From: WHSW01 sp035296705 | GTDB lineage: Bacteria > Actinomycetota > Thermoleophilia > Solirubrobacterales > 70-9 | Reading direction: 5' to 3' | NCBI GenBank assembly: GCA_035296705.1 | Contig: DATHAL010000074.1 | Coordinates: 1 to 29,151 of the forward strand | DNA length: 29,151 nucleotides | Translations under genes and position numbers: made by a program | Shown here: positions 23,231 through 29,151 of the stretch, one piece after another | How the letters are laid out: each line of letters begins with the position of its first letter | Numbering within the stretch: position 1 is the first letter of the stretch | The notes under the pieces: model-generated | The model's input: only the letters and a program-made list of their open reading frames with translations | What the model was told of the DNA's origin: nothing | Databases searched by the model: none

Positions 23231-24064
23231 GTGGATCTCGCCGAGTACCGCAGCGCCTCCCTGGACACCTGGAACCGGTTCGCCGCGAACTGGGACGAGG
23301 AGCGGAGCTTCCTCTGGGGAGCGACACGCGGCGTCAGCGAGCGGATGGTCGCGGGGCTCGACCCGAGCCCGGGTGACACGGTGCTCGAGCTGGCGGCCGG
23401 CACGGGGGAGACGGGGTTCCTCGTCGCTGAGCGCCTCGGCGACGATGGCCGGGTGATATCGACCGACTTCGCGCCGTCGATGGTCGACGCGGCCCGACGC
23501 CGCGCCGAGGAGCTCGGCCTCGATCGGTTCGAGTTCCGGGTCCTCGACGCGGAGAACATGGACCTCGACGACGACTCCGTCGACGGCGTCGTGTGCCGGT
23601 TCGGCTACATGCTGATGGCGGATCCCGCGGCCGCGCTCGTGGAGACGCGGCGCGTCCTGCGCGACGGCGGCCGGCTCGCATTCGCGGTCTGGGCGAGCCC
23701 GCTGCAGAACGCATGGGCCGCGATCCCGGGGATGACGATGGTCGAGCTCGGCTACCTTCCGCCACCGGAGCCCGACGGGCCGGGCATCTTCGGCCTCGCC
23801 GACCCGGACCGGATCCGCCAGCTGGTGACGGGCGCGGGATTCGGCGATCCGACCATCTCCCAGGTCTCCGTCGAGTGGAGCTATGACACGCCCGAGGATC
23901 ACTGGGAGAAGACGCTCAAGCTCGCGGCGCCGATCGCCGAGGCGTACGGCGCCATCGACCCGGATGAGCGGGAGCGGGTCAAGCAGACCGTCGCGGAGCG
24001 GGTCCGCGGCGCGATCGCCGGCGACGGCCTCGGCGGCCTCGTTCACGTCGTCGTCGCCTCCTAG
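23231..24064 (+). CDS. Class I SAM-dependent methyltransferase (UbiE/Methyltransf_11-like)
   Basis: The 277-residue protein has motif I VLELAAGTGETG (51-62), the acidic end of strand 2 in VISTDFAPSMV, motif II near RVLDAENMDL, and a post-core region ETRRVLRDGGRLAFAVWAS. These define a Rossmann-fold SAM methyltransferase of the UbiE/COQ5-like group. The N-terminus (RSASLDTWNRFAANWDEERS) fits small-molecule methyltransferases. The substrate cannot be assigned. The GTG at 23231 follows a leaderless promoter. The gene stands alone in direction between the leftward remnant and the peptidase gene 37 bases downstream. Confidence 0.9.
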   Translation: MDLAEYRSASLDTWNRFAANWDEERSFLWGATRGVSERMVAGLDPSPGDTVLELAAGTGETGFLVAERLGDDGRVISTDFAPSMVDAARRRAEELGLDRFEFRVLDAENMDLDDDSVDGVVCRFGYMLMADPAAALVETRRVLRDGGRLAFAVWASPLQNAWAAIPGMTMVELGYLPPPEPDGPGIFGLADPDRIRQLVTGAGFGDPTISQVSVEWSYDTPEDHWEKTLKLAAPIAEAYGAIDPDERERVKQTVAERVRGAIAGDGLGGLVHVVVAS

Positions 24065-24101
24065 CCGCGCACGCAAACGCTCGCATAGCCTTCCGCGCGA
24101 G

Positions 24102-25220
24102 ATGAGCCGGGAGCGCCTCCTCGACCGCTTCGTGCGCCTGTGCGAGATCCGCAGCCCCACCGGATCCGAGCGGCGGGTCGCCGATGCCGTGCTCGAGGAG
24201 CTGCGAGCCCTTGGCGTCGACGTCGTCGAGGACGACGCCGCGGCCGCGGCCAGGGCCGGAGCGGGCAACCTGATCGCCCGGATTCCGGGCACCAGCGAGT
24301 CGTGGGTGATGCTGAGCGCGCACCTCGACACCGTGCCCGAGCCGGGACCGATCGAGGTGGAGCTCGTCGACGGCGTCTTTCGCAGTCGCGGCGAGACGAT
24401 CCTCGGGGCGGACGACAAGGCGGGGGTCGCGGTGCTGATCGAGCTCGCCGCGCGCGCGACGCAGTCGGCGCCTCGCACCGGCCTCGAGCTGGTGTTCACC
24501 GTCGCCGAGGAGGACGGGCTGCGCGGCGCGAAGGAGCTCGACCTCGGGTCGCTGCGCTCGCCGTTCGGCTACGCGCTCGACCATGCGAGCCCGATCGGGG
24601 AGGTGATCGTCGCGGCACCGACCTACCAGCGTCTCGTCGGCCACTTCGAGGGCCAGGAGGCGCACGCCGGGATTCGCCCTGAGGACGGCCACTCGGCGAT
24701 CGCGGCTGGGGCTGACGCCATCACCGCGATGAGGCTCGGGCGACTCGACGAGCAGACAACCGCGAACGTGGGCGTGATCGAGGGCGGCTCCGCGTCGAAC
24801 GTCGTCGCCGGCCACTGCCGGCTCGAGGGGGAGGCGCGGGCGCTCGAGGACGCCAAGGTCGCCGAGGCGATGAGCGCGATGGTGGACGCGTGCACGTGGG
24901 CGGCGACCGAGCACGGCTGCGACGTCGACGTCGAGGTCACGGAGGTGTTCCGCGGCTACCGCCAGCCCTCCTCCGCGGACGCGGTCCGGCTGGCGCGCCT
25001 GGCCTTCGAGCGCTGCGGGATCGAGCCGCGCGAGGTTGCGACCGGCGGCGGCAGCGACGCCAACGCCCTCGTCGCGCGCGGCTTCGAGTGTGTCCTGCTC
25101 GCCAACGGAACGGAGGCGAACCACACGCCCGCGGAGACGGTCGCCGCGCGCAGGCTGGTGGAGATGCTCGAGGTCTGCGAGGCGATCGCCGAGCTGGCCG
25201 CGGACGGCGCGCGCGAGTGA
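24102..25220 (+). CDS. PepT-like M20 metallopeptidase
   Basis: From ATG 24102 (GCGAG just upstream) the protein has 372 residues. The frame is open further back only as a shadow of the methyltransferase. Zinc-site motifs are complete: SAHLDTVPEPG (His74, Asp76), ILGADDKAGV (bridging Asp104), VAEEDGL (Glu136 general base, Glu137), YALDHAS (Asp160) and the C-terminal NHTPAE. A dimerisation lid domain lies at about 178-290 with EAHAGIRPEDG. This matches peptidase T-like M20 proteins (YqjE/PepT2 group) that trim short peptides in the cytoplasm. Eight bases separate it from the DUF3866 gene, so the two are probably co-transcribed. Confidence 0.92.
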   Translation: MSRERLLDRFVRLCEIRSPTGSERRVADAVLEELRALGVDVVEDDAAAAARAGAGNLIARIPGTSESWVMLSAHLDTVPEPGPIEVELVDGVFRSRGETILGADDKAGVAVLIELAARATQSAPRTGLELVFTVAEEDGLRGAKELDLGSLRSPFGYALDHASPIGEVIVAAPTYQRLVGHFEGQEAHAGIRPEDGHSAIAAGADAITAMRLGRLDEQTTANVGVIEGGSASNVVAGHCRLEGEARALEDAKVAEAMSAMVDACTWAATEHGCDVDVEVTEVFRGYRQPSSADAVRLARLAFERCGIEPREVATGGGSDANALVARGFECVLLANGTEANHTPAETVAARRLVEMLEVCEAIAELAADGARE

Positions 25221-25227
25221 GCGGACG

Positions 25228-26295
25228 TTGCTGAAGCTGAGGCGGGGCTATGTCGTCGAGACCGACCCGCTCACGGTCGAGGTCGGCGGTGAGCGCCGCG
25301 CGGCCTGGGCCGACGTCCAGATGGTCGGCGAAATCGAGCTCGGCGACGAGGTGGTCGTCAACACGCAGGGCCGCGATCTCGGCCTCGGCTCGGGCGGATT
25401 CGACCTCGTCCACGTGAACCTCACGCGTGGCCTTCGCGGCAGCGGCGAGGAGGGCGTCCACGTGATGAAGCTCAACTACACATCGCTCCAGCACCCGATC
25501 GAGCCGGTCGAGATCGAGCACGGCGATCCGGCGCTCGGGCCGAAGCCGCCGACCGCCGTGATCTCGCTGCACGGGCATCTGGCGCCGCTGGCGTGGGCGG
25601 CCGCGCAGGCGCGGCCGGGCCTTCGGCTCGGCTTCGTCCAGGGGGCCGGTGCAGCGCTGCCGGGCTCGCTCTCGCGCGACGTGGTCGACCTGCGCAGCCG
25701 CGGGCTGCTCTGCGGACACGTCACGGCGGGCGCGAGCTACGGCGGCGAGCACGAGGCGATCAGCCTCGTCGGGGGCCTCGACGCGGCCGCCCGGCGACTG
25801 GGCTGGGATGCGATCGTGGCCGGGCCCGGCCCGGGCGTCCTCGGCTCCGCCACCCGCCTCGGCCACGGCGGCGTGGCGGCGCTCGACGCCGCACACGCCG
25901 CGCTCGCCCTCGGCCTGCCGACGCTGCTCTGCCCACGGATGTCGAGCTCGGACGCGCGCCCCCGGCACCGCGGCCTGAGCCACCACACCGCCTCGGTGCT
26001 CGAGCTCCTGCTGGCGCCCGTGCGCGTGCCGGTGCCCGAGGCCGAGCTCGAGGGCTGGCCGCTTCTCTCGGAGGAAGCGCCGGAGGGCGGCTCGGCCCAG
26101 GCCGCCCTCGACGAGCTGATCGCGATCTGCACCGGCCGCCACGATCTCGCCGTCGAGCCGGACATCGACCTGGACGGCTACACGGCATCGGGGCTGCCGG
26201 ACCGCACCATGGGCAGGTCGATCGACGACGACCCTCTGTTCTTCGCGGCGCCGCTCGCCGCCGGTACCGCGCTGGCGGCCGCGGCGAGCGGGTAG
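25228..26295 (+). CDS. DUF3866 family protein
   Basis: The 355-residue protein begins LLKLRRGYVVETDPLTVEVG. The first usable start in frame after the peptidase stop is TTG 25228, with only GAG/GAGCGG upstream. The N-terminal 95 residues are a small beta domain (GEIELGDEVVVNTQGRDLGL). The rest has Gly-rich loops: FVQGAGAALPGSLSRDV, ASYGGEHEAISLVGGLDAA and VAGPGPGVLGSATRLGHGG. These suggest an alpha/beta phosphate- or nucleotide-binding fold, but I recognise no catalytic signature. DUF3866 is an actinobacterial family of unknown function. It lies 9 bases before the NUDIX gene, so it may work with nucleotide clean-up. Confidence 0.88.
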   Translation: MLKLRRGYVVETDPLTVEVGGERRAAWADVQMVGEIELGDEVVVNTQGRDLGLGSGGFDLVHVNLTRGLRGSGEEGVHVMKLNYTSLQHPIEPVEIEHGDPALGPKPPTAVISLHGHLAPLAWAAAQARPGLRLGFVQGAGAALPGSLSRDVVDLRSRGLLCGHVTAGASYGGEHEAISLVGGLDAAARRLGWDAIVAGPGPGVLGSATRLGHGGVAALDAAHAALALGLPTLLCPRMSSSDARPRHRGLSHHTASVLELLLAPVRVPVPEAELEGWPLLSEEAPEGGSAQAALDELIAICTGRHDLAVEPDIDLDGYTASGLPDRTMGRSIDDDPLFFAAPLAAGTALAAAASG

Positions 26296-26304
26296 GGGTC
26301 GCGG

Positions 26305-26829
26305 ATGGAGCGGATCGGGTCGAAGACGGTGTACGAGGGGCCGATCGCGTCGGTCCGGATTGACGAGTTCCGCCACGCCGACGGCAGTACGGCCGAGCGC
26401 CAGGTCGTCGCGCATCCGGGTGCGGTCGCGATCGTGGCCTACGACTCCGACGCGATCTGGCTGGTGCGCCAGCCCCGCGAGGCGGTGGGGGAGGAGGCGC
26501 TGCTCGAGGTGCCCGCGGGCAAGCTGGACGTCGAGGGTGAGTCGCCACTCGAGTGCGCGAAGCGTGAGCTGGTCGAGGAGATCGGCCGCTCGGCCAGCGA
26601 ATGGGAGGAGGTGAAGCGCTTCTACACCTCGCCCGGGTTCGCCGAGGAGGAGGTCACGATCTTCTTCGCGACCGGGCTCGAGGACGTGGCCGATCACGAG
26701 CCGGACCCCTCGGAGCGGATCGAGATCGTGCGATGGCCGCTCGCAGATCTCGACGCCGCGATCTCCGAGTGCGCCGATTCGAAGTCGCTGATCGGGATGC
26801 TCCTGCTCGCACAGCGCCTGGCCCGGTAG
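26305..26829 (+). CDS. NUDIX hydrolase, ADP-ribose pyrophosphatase-like
   Basis: The 174-residue protein has a NUDIX box starting at Gly72: AGKLDVEGES then ECAKRELVEEIG, with metal ligands Glu88, Glu91 and Glu92. The gap between the first Gly and Glu79 is one residue longer than the textbook pattern, a variation I associate with actinobacterial ADP-ribose pyrophosphatases. YTSPGFAEEEVTIFFA is the usual ADPRase follow-on motif. It should hydrolyse ADP-ribose or a related nucleotide sugar to AMP plus sugar phosphate. Its place between the pyrG region and xerD corresponds to Rv1700. The ATG follows the DUF3866 stop by 9 bases. Confidence 0.94.
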   Translation: MERIGSKTVYEGPIASVRIDEFRHADGSTAERQVVAHPGAVAIVAYDSDAIWLVRQPREAVGEEALLEVPAGKLDVEGESPLECAKRELVEEIGRSASEWEEVKRFYTSPGFAEEEVTIFFATGLEDVADHEPDPSERIEIVRWPLADLDAAISECADSKSLIGMLLLAQRLAR

Positions 26830-26877
26830 CGCCGTTGCACCGGCAGGGGCGCGCCGGGTCCGCAAGAACCTGGGCGC

Positions 26878-27885
26878 ATGGCGATCGCCGTCCCCAAGCC
26901 CGAGGAGCGCGCGGGCGACGCGCGGTTCGAGGCGCTTGTCCTCGACTTCCTCGCCTACCTGGAGTTCGAGCGCGGGCTCGCGCGCAACACGCTCGACGCC
27001 TATCGCACCGACCTGCTCCAGTTCGGAACCTTCCTCGGGACGCGCGGACGGGAAGCGACCGCGGCGGAGCGCGCCGAGATCGCGGACTTCCTCGCCGACC
27101 TCGCCACGGGCACGCCGCCGGACGCAGAGGGCGAGGGCGGCCGTGCCCCCTGCTCGCCGGCGACGATCAGCCGCAAGACCGCATGCGTTCGGTCCTTCTA
27201 CCGCCATTTGCGCCGTGAGGGCCTGATCGACGACGACCCGACCGCGACCCTCAGCCCCCCGAGCAAGAGCCGCAAGCTGCCGCACGTCCTCAGCCACGGC
27301 GAGGTTACGAAGCTCCTCGAGAGCGCCTCGGGCGCCGACCCCATCGCTCTGCGCGACCGGGCGCTGCTCGAGGTGATGTACGGGTGCGGCCTGCGTGCCT
27401 CGGAGGCGATCGGCCTCGAGACGAGCGACGTCGACATCCGACGCGGGTTCGTCCGCCCGCACGGGAAGGGCTCGAAGGAACGGGTCGTGCCGCTCGGCCG
27501 CGAGGCGAGTCTGGCGCTCGAGCGCTACCTGCGCTCAGGACGACCGGAGCTGGTCGCCGCGGGCGTCGAGCGAAAGCTCTTCGTCAACTTCCGCGGGGGT
27601 CCATTGACCCGCCAGGGCCTCTACAAGATCATCCAGCGCCACGCCAAGGGGGTGGGGCTCGACAGGAAGATGAGCCCCCACACCCTCAGGCACACGTTCG
27701 CGACGCACCTGCTCTCCGGCGGCTGCGACCTGCGCTCCGTCCAGGAGATGCTCGGCCACGCGGACGTCGCCACCACGCAGCTCTACACGCACCTCTCGCG
27801 CGAGCGGATCAAGGAGGTCTACTTCAAGGCCCACCCGCGGGCGCAGATGCCGCATAAACAAGCGGTTTCCGACGACTGCGCCTAG
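26878..27885 (+). CDS. xerD: Tyrosine recombinase XerD
   Basis: The 335-residue site-specific recombinase resolves chromosome dimers at dif with XerC. The SAM-like N-terminal domain includes ERGLARNTLDAYRTDLLQF (31-49). The catalytic set is complete: Arg173 (CGLRASEA), Lys197 (HGKGSK), His268 and Arg271 (PHTLRHTF), His294 (LGHADVATT) and nucleophile Tyr303 (QLYTH). It is about 35 residues longer than E. coli XerD, partly from a Gly/Pro/Glu-rich insert at about 78-92 and an extra tail. Position after NUDIX matches Rv1701. The ATG at 26878 has no strong ribosome site. The stop TAG lies in a CTAG shared with the convergent small gene. Confidence 0.95.
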   Translation: MAIAVPKPEERAGDARFEALVLDFLAYLEFERGLARNTLDAYRTDLLQFGTFLGTRGREATAAERAEIADFLADLATGTPPDAEGEGGRAPCSPATISRKTACVRSFYRHLRREGLIDDDPTATLSPPSKSRKLPHVLSHGEVTKLLESASGADPIALRDRALLEVMYGCGLRASEAIGLETSDVDIRRGFVRPHGKGSKERVVPLGREASLALERYLRSGRPELVAAGVERKLFVNFRGGPLTRQGLYKIIQRHAKGVGLDRKMSPHTLRHTFATHLLSGGCDLRSVQEMLGHADVATTQLYTHLSRERIKEVYFKAHPRAQMPHKQAVSDDCA

Positions 27886-28058
27886 CCCTGCCTCAGTTGT
27901 CGTCGGATCTGCGAACGATTGCGGGCGAGGGCCCGCGCGATCTCGGACTTATGGATGCGCTCCAGGTATCCGACCAGCCAGTCGAGCTGATCCAGCGCCT
28001 CCTCGGCCGCAGCCCGATAGCGCTCCGCCTCCCGTCGCTTTTCGTCAGCTGGACTCAT
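27882..28058 (-). CDS. 58-residue charged helical protein, orphan
   Basis: On the minus strand an ATG at 28058-28056 opens 58 codons ending in TAG at 27884-27882. The protein starts MSPADEKRREAERYRAAAEE and continues LDQLDWLVGYLERIHKSEIA. It is almost entirely amphipathic helix, rich in Arg, Glu and Ala, with a hydrophobic LDWLVGYL centre and a basic end (RNRSQIRRQLRQG). Codon third positions are mostly G or C, as in neighbours, supporting real coding. It resembles small uncharacterised proteins I associate with Thermoleophilia. A role in nucleic acid or partner binding is only suggested by composition. It is convergent with xerD, sharing CTAG, and may follow the SnoaL-like pair in the same direction. 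Confidence 0.72.
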   Translation of the reverse strand: MSPADEKRREAERYRAAAEEALDQLDWLVGYLERIHKSEIARALARNRSQIRRQLRQG

Positions 28059-28137
28059 CTCGATCAGTGTAGGAGGGGTTCACGTGGCACCGACACCGCG
28101 ACGGTTGATCGAGTTTGCCACCGACGGTCAGTCACGC

Positions 28138-28153
28138 TCTGAGGAGACTCAGA
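28138..28153 (-). terminator. Hairpin just after the first SnoaL-like stop
   Basis: TCTGAG-GAGA-CTCAGA is a perfect 6-bp stem with a 4-base loop, 5 bases beyond the leftward stop at 28159. GTGGCA/TGCCAC (28084-28089 and 28116-28121) forms a further inverted repeat downstream. Neither has a T-run. Together they may terminate the SnoaL-like operon before the 58-codon gene. Confidence 0.35.
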
Positions 28154-28158
28154 CACCG

Positions 28159-28179
28159 CTACTCCGACAGCCCGGCGGC
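28159..28179. repeat. 21-bp repeat ending both SnoaL-like genes (second copy 28734-28754)
   Basis: The same 21 bases occur exactly at 28159-28179 and 28734-28754, each at the 3' end of a SnoaL-like gene and encoding AAGLSE plus stop. In the second copy the leftward reading CGGAGTAG also supplies a GGAG 5 bases before the next ATG. The copies reflect gene duplication or conserved tails. Confidence 0.9.
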
Positions 28180-28731
28180 TTCGAGGGCTTGAGAACGATC
28201 CGAGAAGTCCTCTTGCCGCTGAACAAATCCTCGTCGTAGCGTGAACAGCTGGAATACCGGTTCGCTTACGGCGACGCCGCTGCCAGACCCGCGTCCCGTC
28301 TGGACGGCGGTAACGAGGAGCTTGTCTCCGCAGTCGAGGATCTCCTCAGGCTCCCAGTGGATGTCCTCGAAAGCGTCGCGCCAATACCGCCACAGCTGGC
28401 GCATCCCCTCATGGCCGTGGAAGGTCGCATCCAAGTCGGGCGGCATCAGGTCGCGGCTGGGGCGATATTCGCTGGCGCGATCCCAGCCCGCGAGGACAGC
28501 TTCGTAGTCCCGACGTCTGTGCGCGGCGTAGGCCTGCTGTATGCGGCGGATCAGGATCAGCCGCCGAAGCCGCGATTGCGGCGAGAGCCGCATGAAGGTG
28601 CCTGCGAGCAAGCGGGCCAACGCCGGGAATCGGATCGCGAGGCGTTCGTCGAGCGCCCGGCGTCGCCCTCCCCTGTAGGGAGGAACAACGATTCGGGCCC
28701 CTCGCACGACCTCGACGTTCTCCTGCGACAT
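28159..28731 (-). CDS. SnoaL/NTF2-like protein with extended N-terminus
   Basis: The 190-residue protein opens MSQENVEVVRG, and the NTF2-like domain proper starts near residue 60 (IQQAYAAHRRRDYEAVLAGW). It continues with FHGHEGMRQLWRYWRDAFED and the terminal strands VFQLFTLRRGFVQRQEDF, ending ALEAAGLSE. Between the opening and the domain lies about 48 residues of basic, helical sequence (RRRALDERLAIRFPALARLL), not seen in the neighbouring paralogue. The fold forms a conical cavity used by cyclases, isomerases and ligand binders; no ligand is evident. ATG 28731 is 2 bases after the upstream paralogue's stop. An earlier in-frame start 14 codons upstream would lie inside that gene. Confidence 0.82.
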   Translation of the reverse strand: MSQENVEVVRGARIVVPPYRGGRRRALDERLAIRFPALARLLAGTFMRLSPQSRLRRLILIRRIQQAYAAHRRRDYEAVLAGWDRASEYRPSRDLMPPDLDATFHGHEGMRQLWRYWRDAFEDIHWEPEEILDCGDKLLVTAVQTGRGSGSGVAVSEPVFQLFTLRRGFVQRQEDFSDRSQALEAAGLSE

Positions 28732-28733
28732 GC

Positions 28734-29135
28734 CTACTCCGACAGCCCGGCGGCCTTGAGCCCCTCGCTCCAATCGCCGTAGCTATCCACTCGGACGAGC
28801 TGCGAGTTCTTCACCAAGAAGACCGTTGCAATCGGGGCATCCAGCTCGACGCCGCTCGACCTGCCCGTGCCGCATAGGCGGCCCAAGGCCACGACGTGAT
28901 CAGCATGGACGCGGTAGTCCTCGATCTCAGCCCGAACATCCAGCCACGTCTCGTCGAGCTGCTCGAAGTAGGCGCGTATCTGATCGGGTGTCCATCGTTT
29001 CGAGGGCAGTCCGCCTCTCTGGCTAATCGTGGTCATGGTGGCGTCGGGATCGAGCAGGCCAATCAACCCCTCTACGTCTCCCGCGTTGTAAGCGGTCATG
29101 AAGGCCCGAGCGATCTCGACTTTCTCCTCCGACAT
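28734..29135 (-). CDS. SnoaL/NTF2-like protein
   Basis: The 133-residue protein is a complete single NTF2-like domain: MSEEKVEIARAFMTAYNAGD, then VEGLIGLLDPDATMTT, the middle helix TPDQIRAYFEQLDETWLDVR and closing strands VHADHVVALGRLCG and TVFLVKNSQLVRVDSY, ending LKAAGLSE. Length fits SnoaL-like family members (about 120-140). No catalytic pair can be assigned. It precedes the longer paralogue by 2 bases and should be translationally coupled to it. The ATG is at 29135-29133, 16 bases from the window edge, so the promoter lies outside. Confidence 0.88.
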   Translation of the reverse strand: MSEEKVEIARAFMTAYNAGDVEGLIGLLDPDATMTTISQRGGLPSKRWTPDQIRAYFEQLDETWLDVRAEIEDYRVHADHVVALGRLCGTGRSSGVELDAPIATVFLVKNSQLVRVDSYGDWSEGLKAAGLSE

Positions 29136-29151
29136 CGCCCACGCAGTATCC

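Noticed and set aside
24937..27462. Very long open frame on the minus strand (841 codons)
   Set aside because: It is antisense to the peptidase, DUF3866, NUDIX and xerD genes, which have complete family motifs. Its Arg/Asp/Gly-rich translation is the usual GC-rich shadow.
1..29151. CRISPR array, tRNA, rRNA, insertion sequence or integrated element
   Set aside because: No regularly spaced repeats, cloverleaf or rRNA cores, transposase or terminal inverted repeats were seen. XerD is the housekeeping recombinase in its conserved location.

Overview
This 29 kb window of very high GC DNA looks chromosomal and actinobacterial. The gene order recN, steA, steB, pyrG, NUDIX, xerD is an actinobacterial signature (from memory, Mycobacterium tuberculosis Rv1696 to Rv1701). 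Tandem SnoaL-like proteins that begin MSQENVE or MSEEKVE and end AAGLSE, and a 58-residue orphan protein, resemble gene families I associate with class Thermoleophilia (Solirubrobacterales/Gaiellales). The class assignment is an inference. I saw no rRNA, tRNA, CRISPR array, insertion sequence or integron.

Region 1 (1-12616) is a catabolic and uptake locus built around a divergent GntR/FCD regulator. Leftward run the regulator, a luciferase-like flavin oxidoreductase and a protein of the M29/NicX family that leaves the window at base 1. Rightward run a TIM-barrel amidohydrolase, a BMP/PnrA-type lipoprotein, a strong hairpin, and then a tightly overlapping run: M20 amidohydrolase, double-cassette ABC ATPase, two permeases, a CoxG-like SRPBCC protein, a class V aminotransferase resembling pyridoxamine-pyruvate aminotransferase, and a CoxM-type FAD subunit. 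Together they suggest import and breakdown of a nitrogen heterocycle such as a pyridine, B6-like or purine-like compound. The molybdenum and iron-sulfur subunits expected beside the FAD subunit are absent here.

Region 2 (12618-14766) is a divergent MarR regulator and DHA2-type 14-TM efflux pump, with an AT-rich repeat-bearing operator between them.

Region 3 (14787-21168) is the conserved block: recN (DNA repair), steA and steB (envelope/division), a short PNPT-family membrane enzyme, and pyrG (CTP synthase).

Region 4 (21185-26295) separates pyrG from the NUDIX gene. It holds a DUF1326 protein and a convergent DUF2182 membrane protein sharing a palindromic CTAG stop, a frameshifted remnant of a secreted protein with its hairpin, a methyltransferase with a probable leaderless promoter, a PepT-like M20 peptidase and a DUF3866 protein.

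Region 5 (26305-29151) resumes the conserved order with a NUDIX hydrolase and xerD. It then has a 58-codon leftward gene again sharing a CTAG stop, and two tandem SnoaL-like genes transcribed leftward. The only stretch over 300 bases without an intact gene is 22889-23230, which holds the remnant, its hairpin and the methyltransferase promoter.
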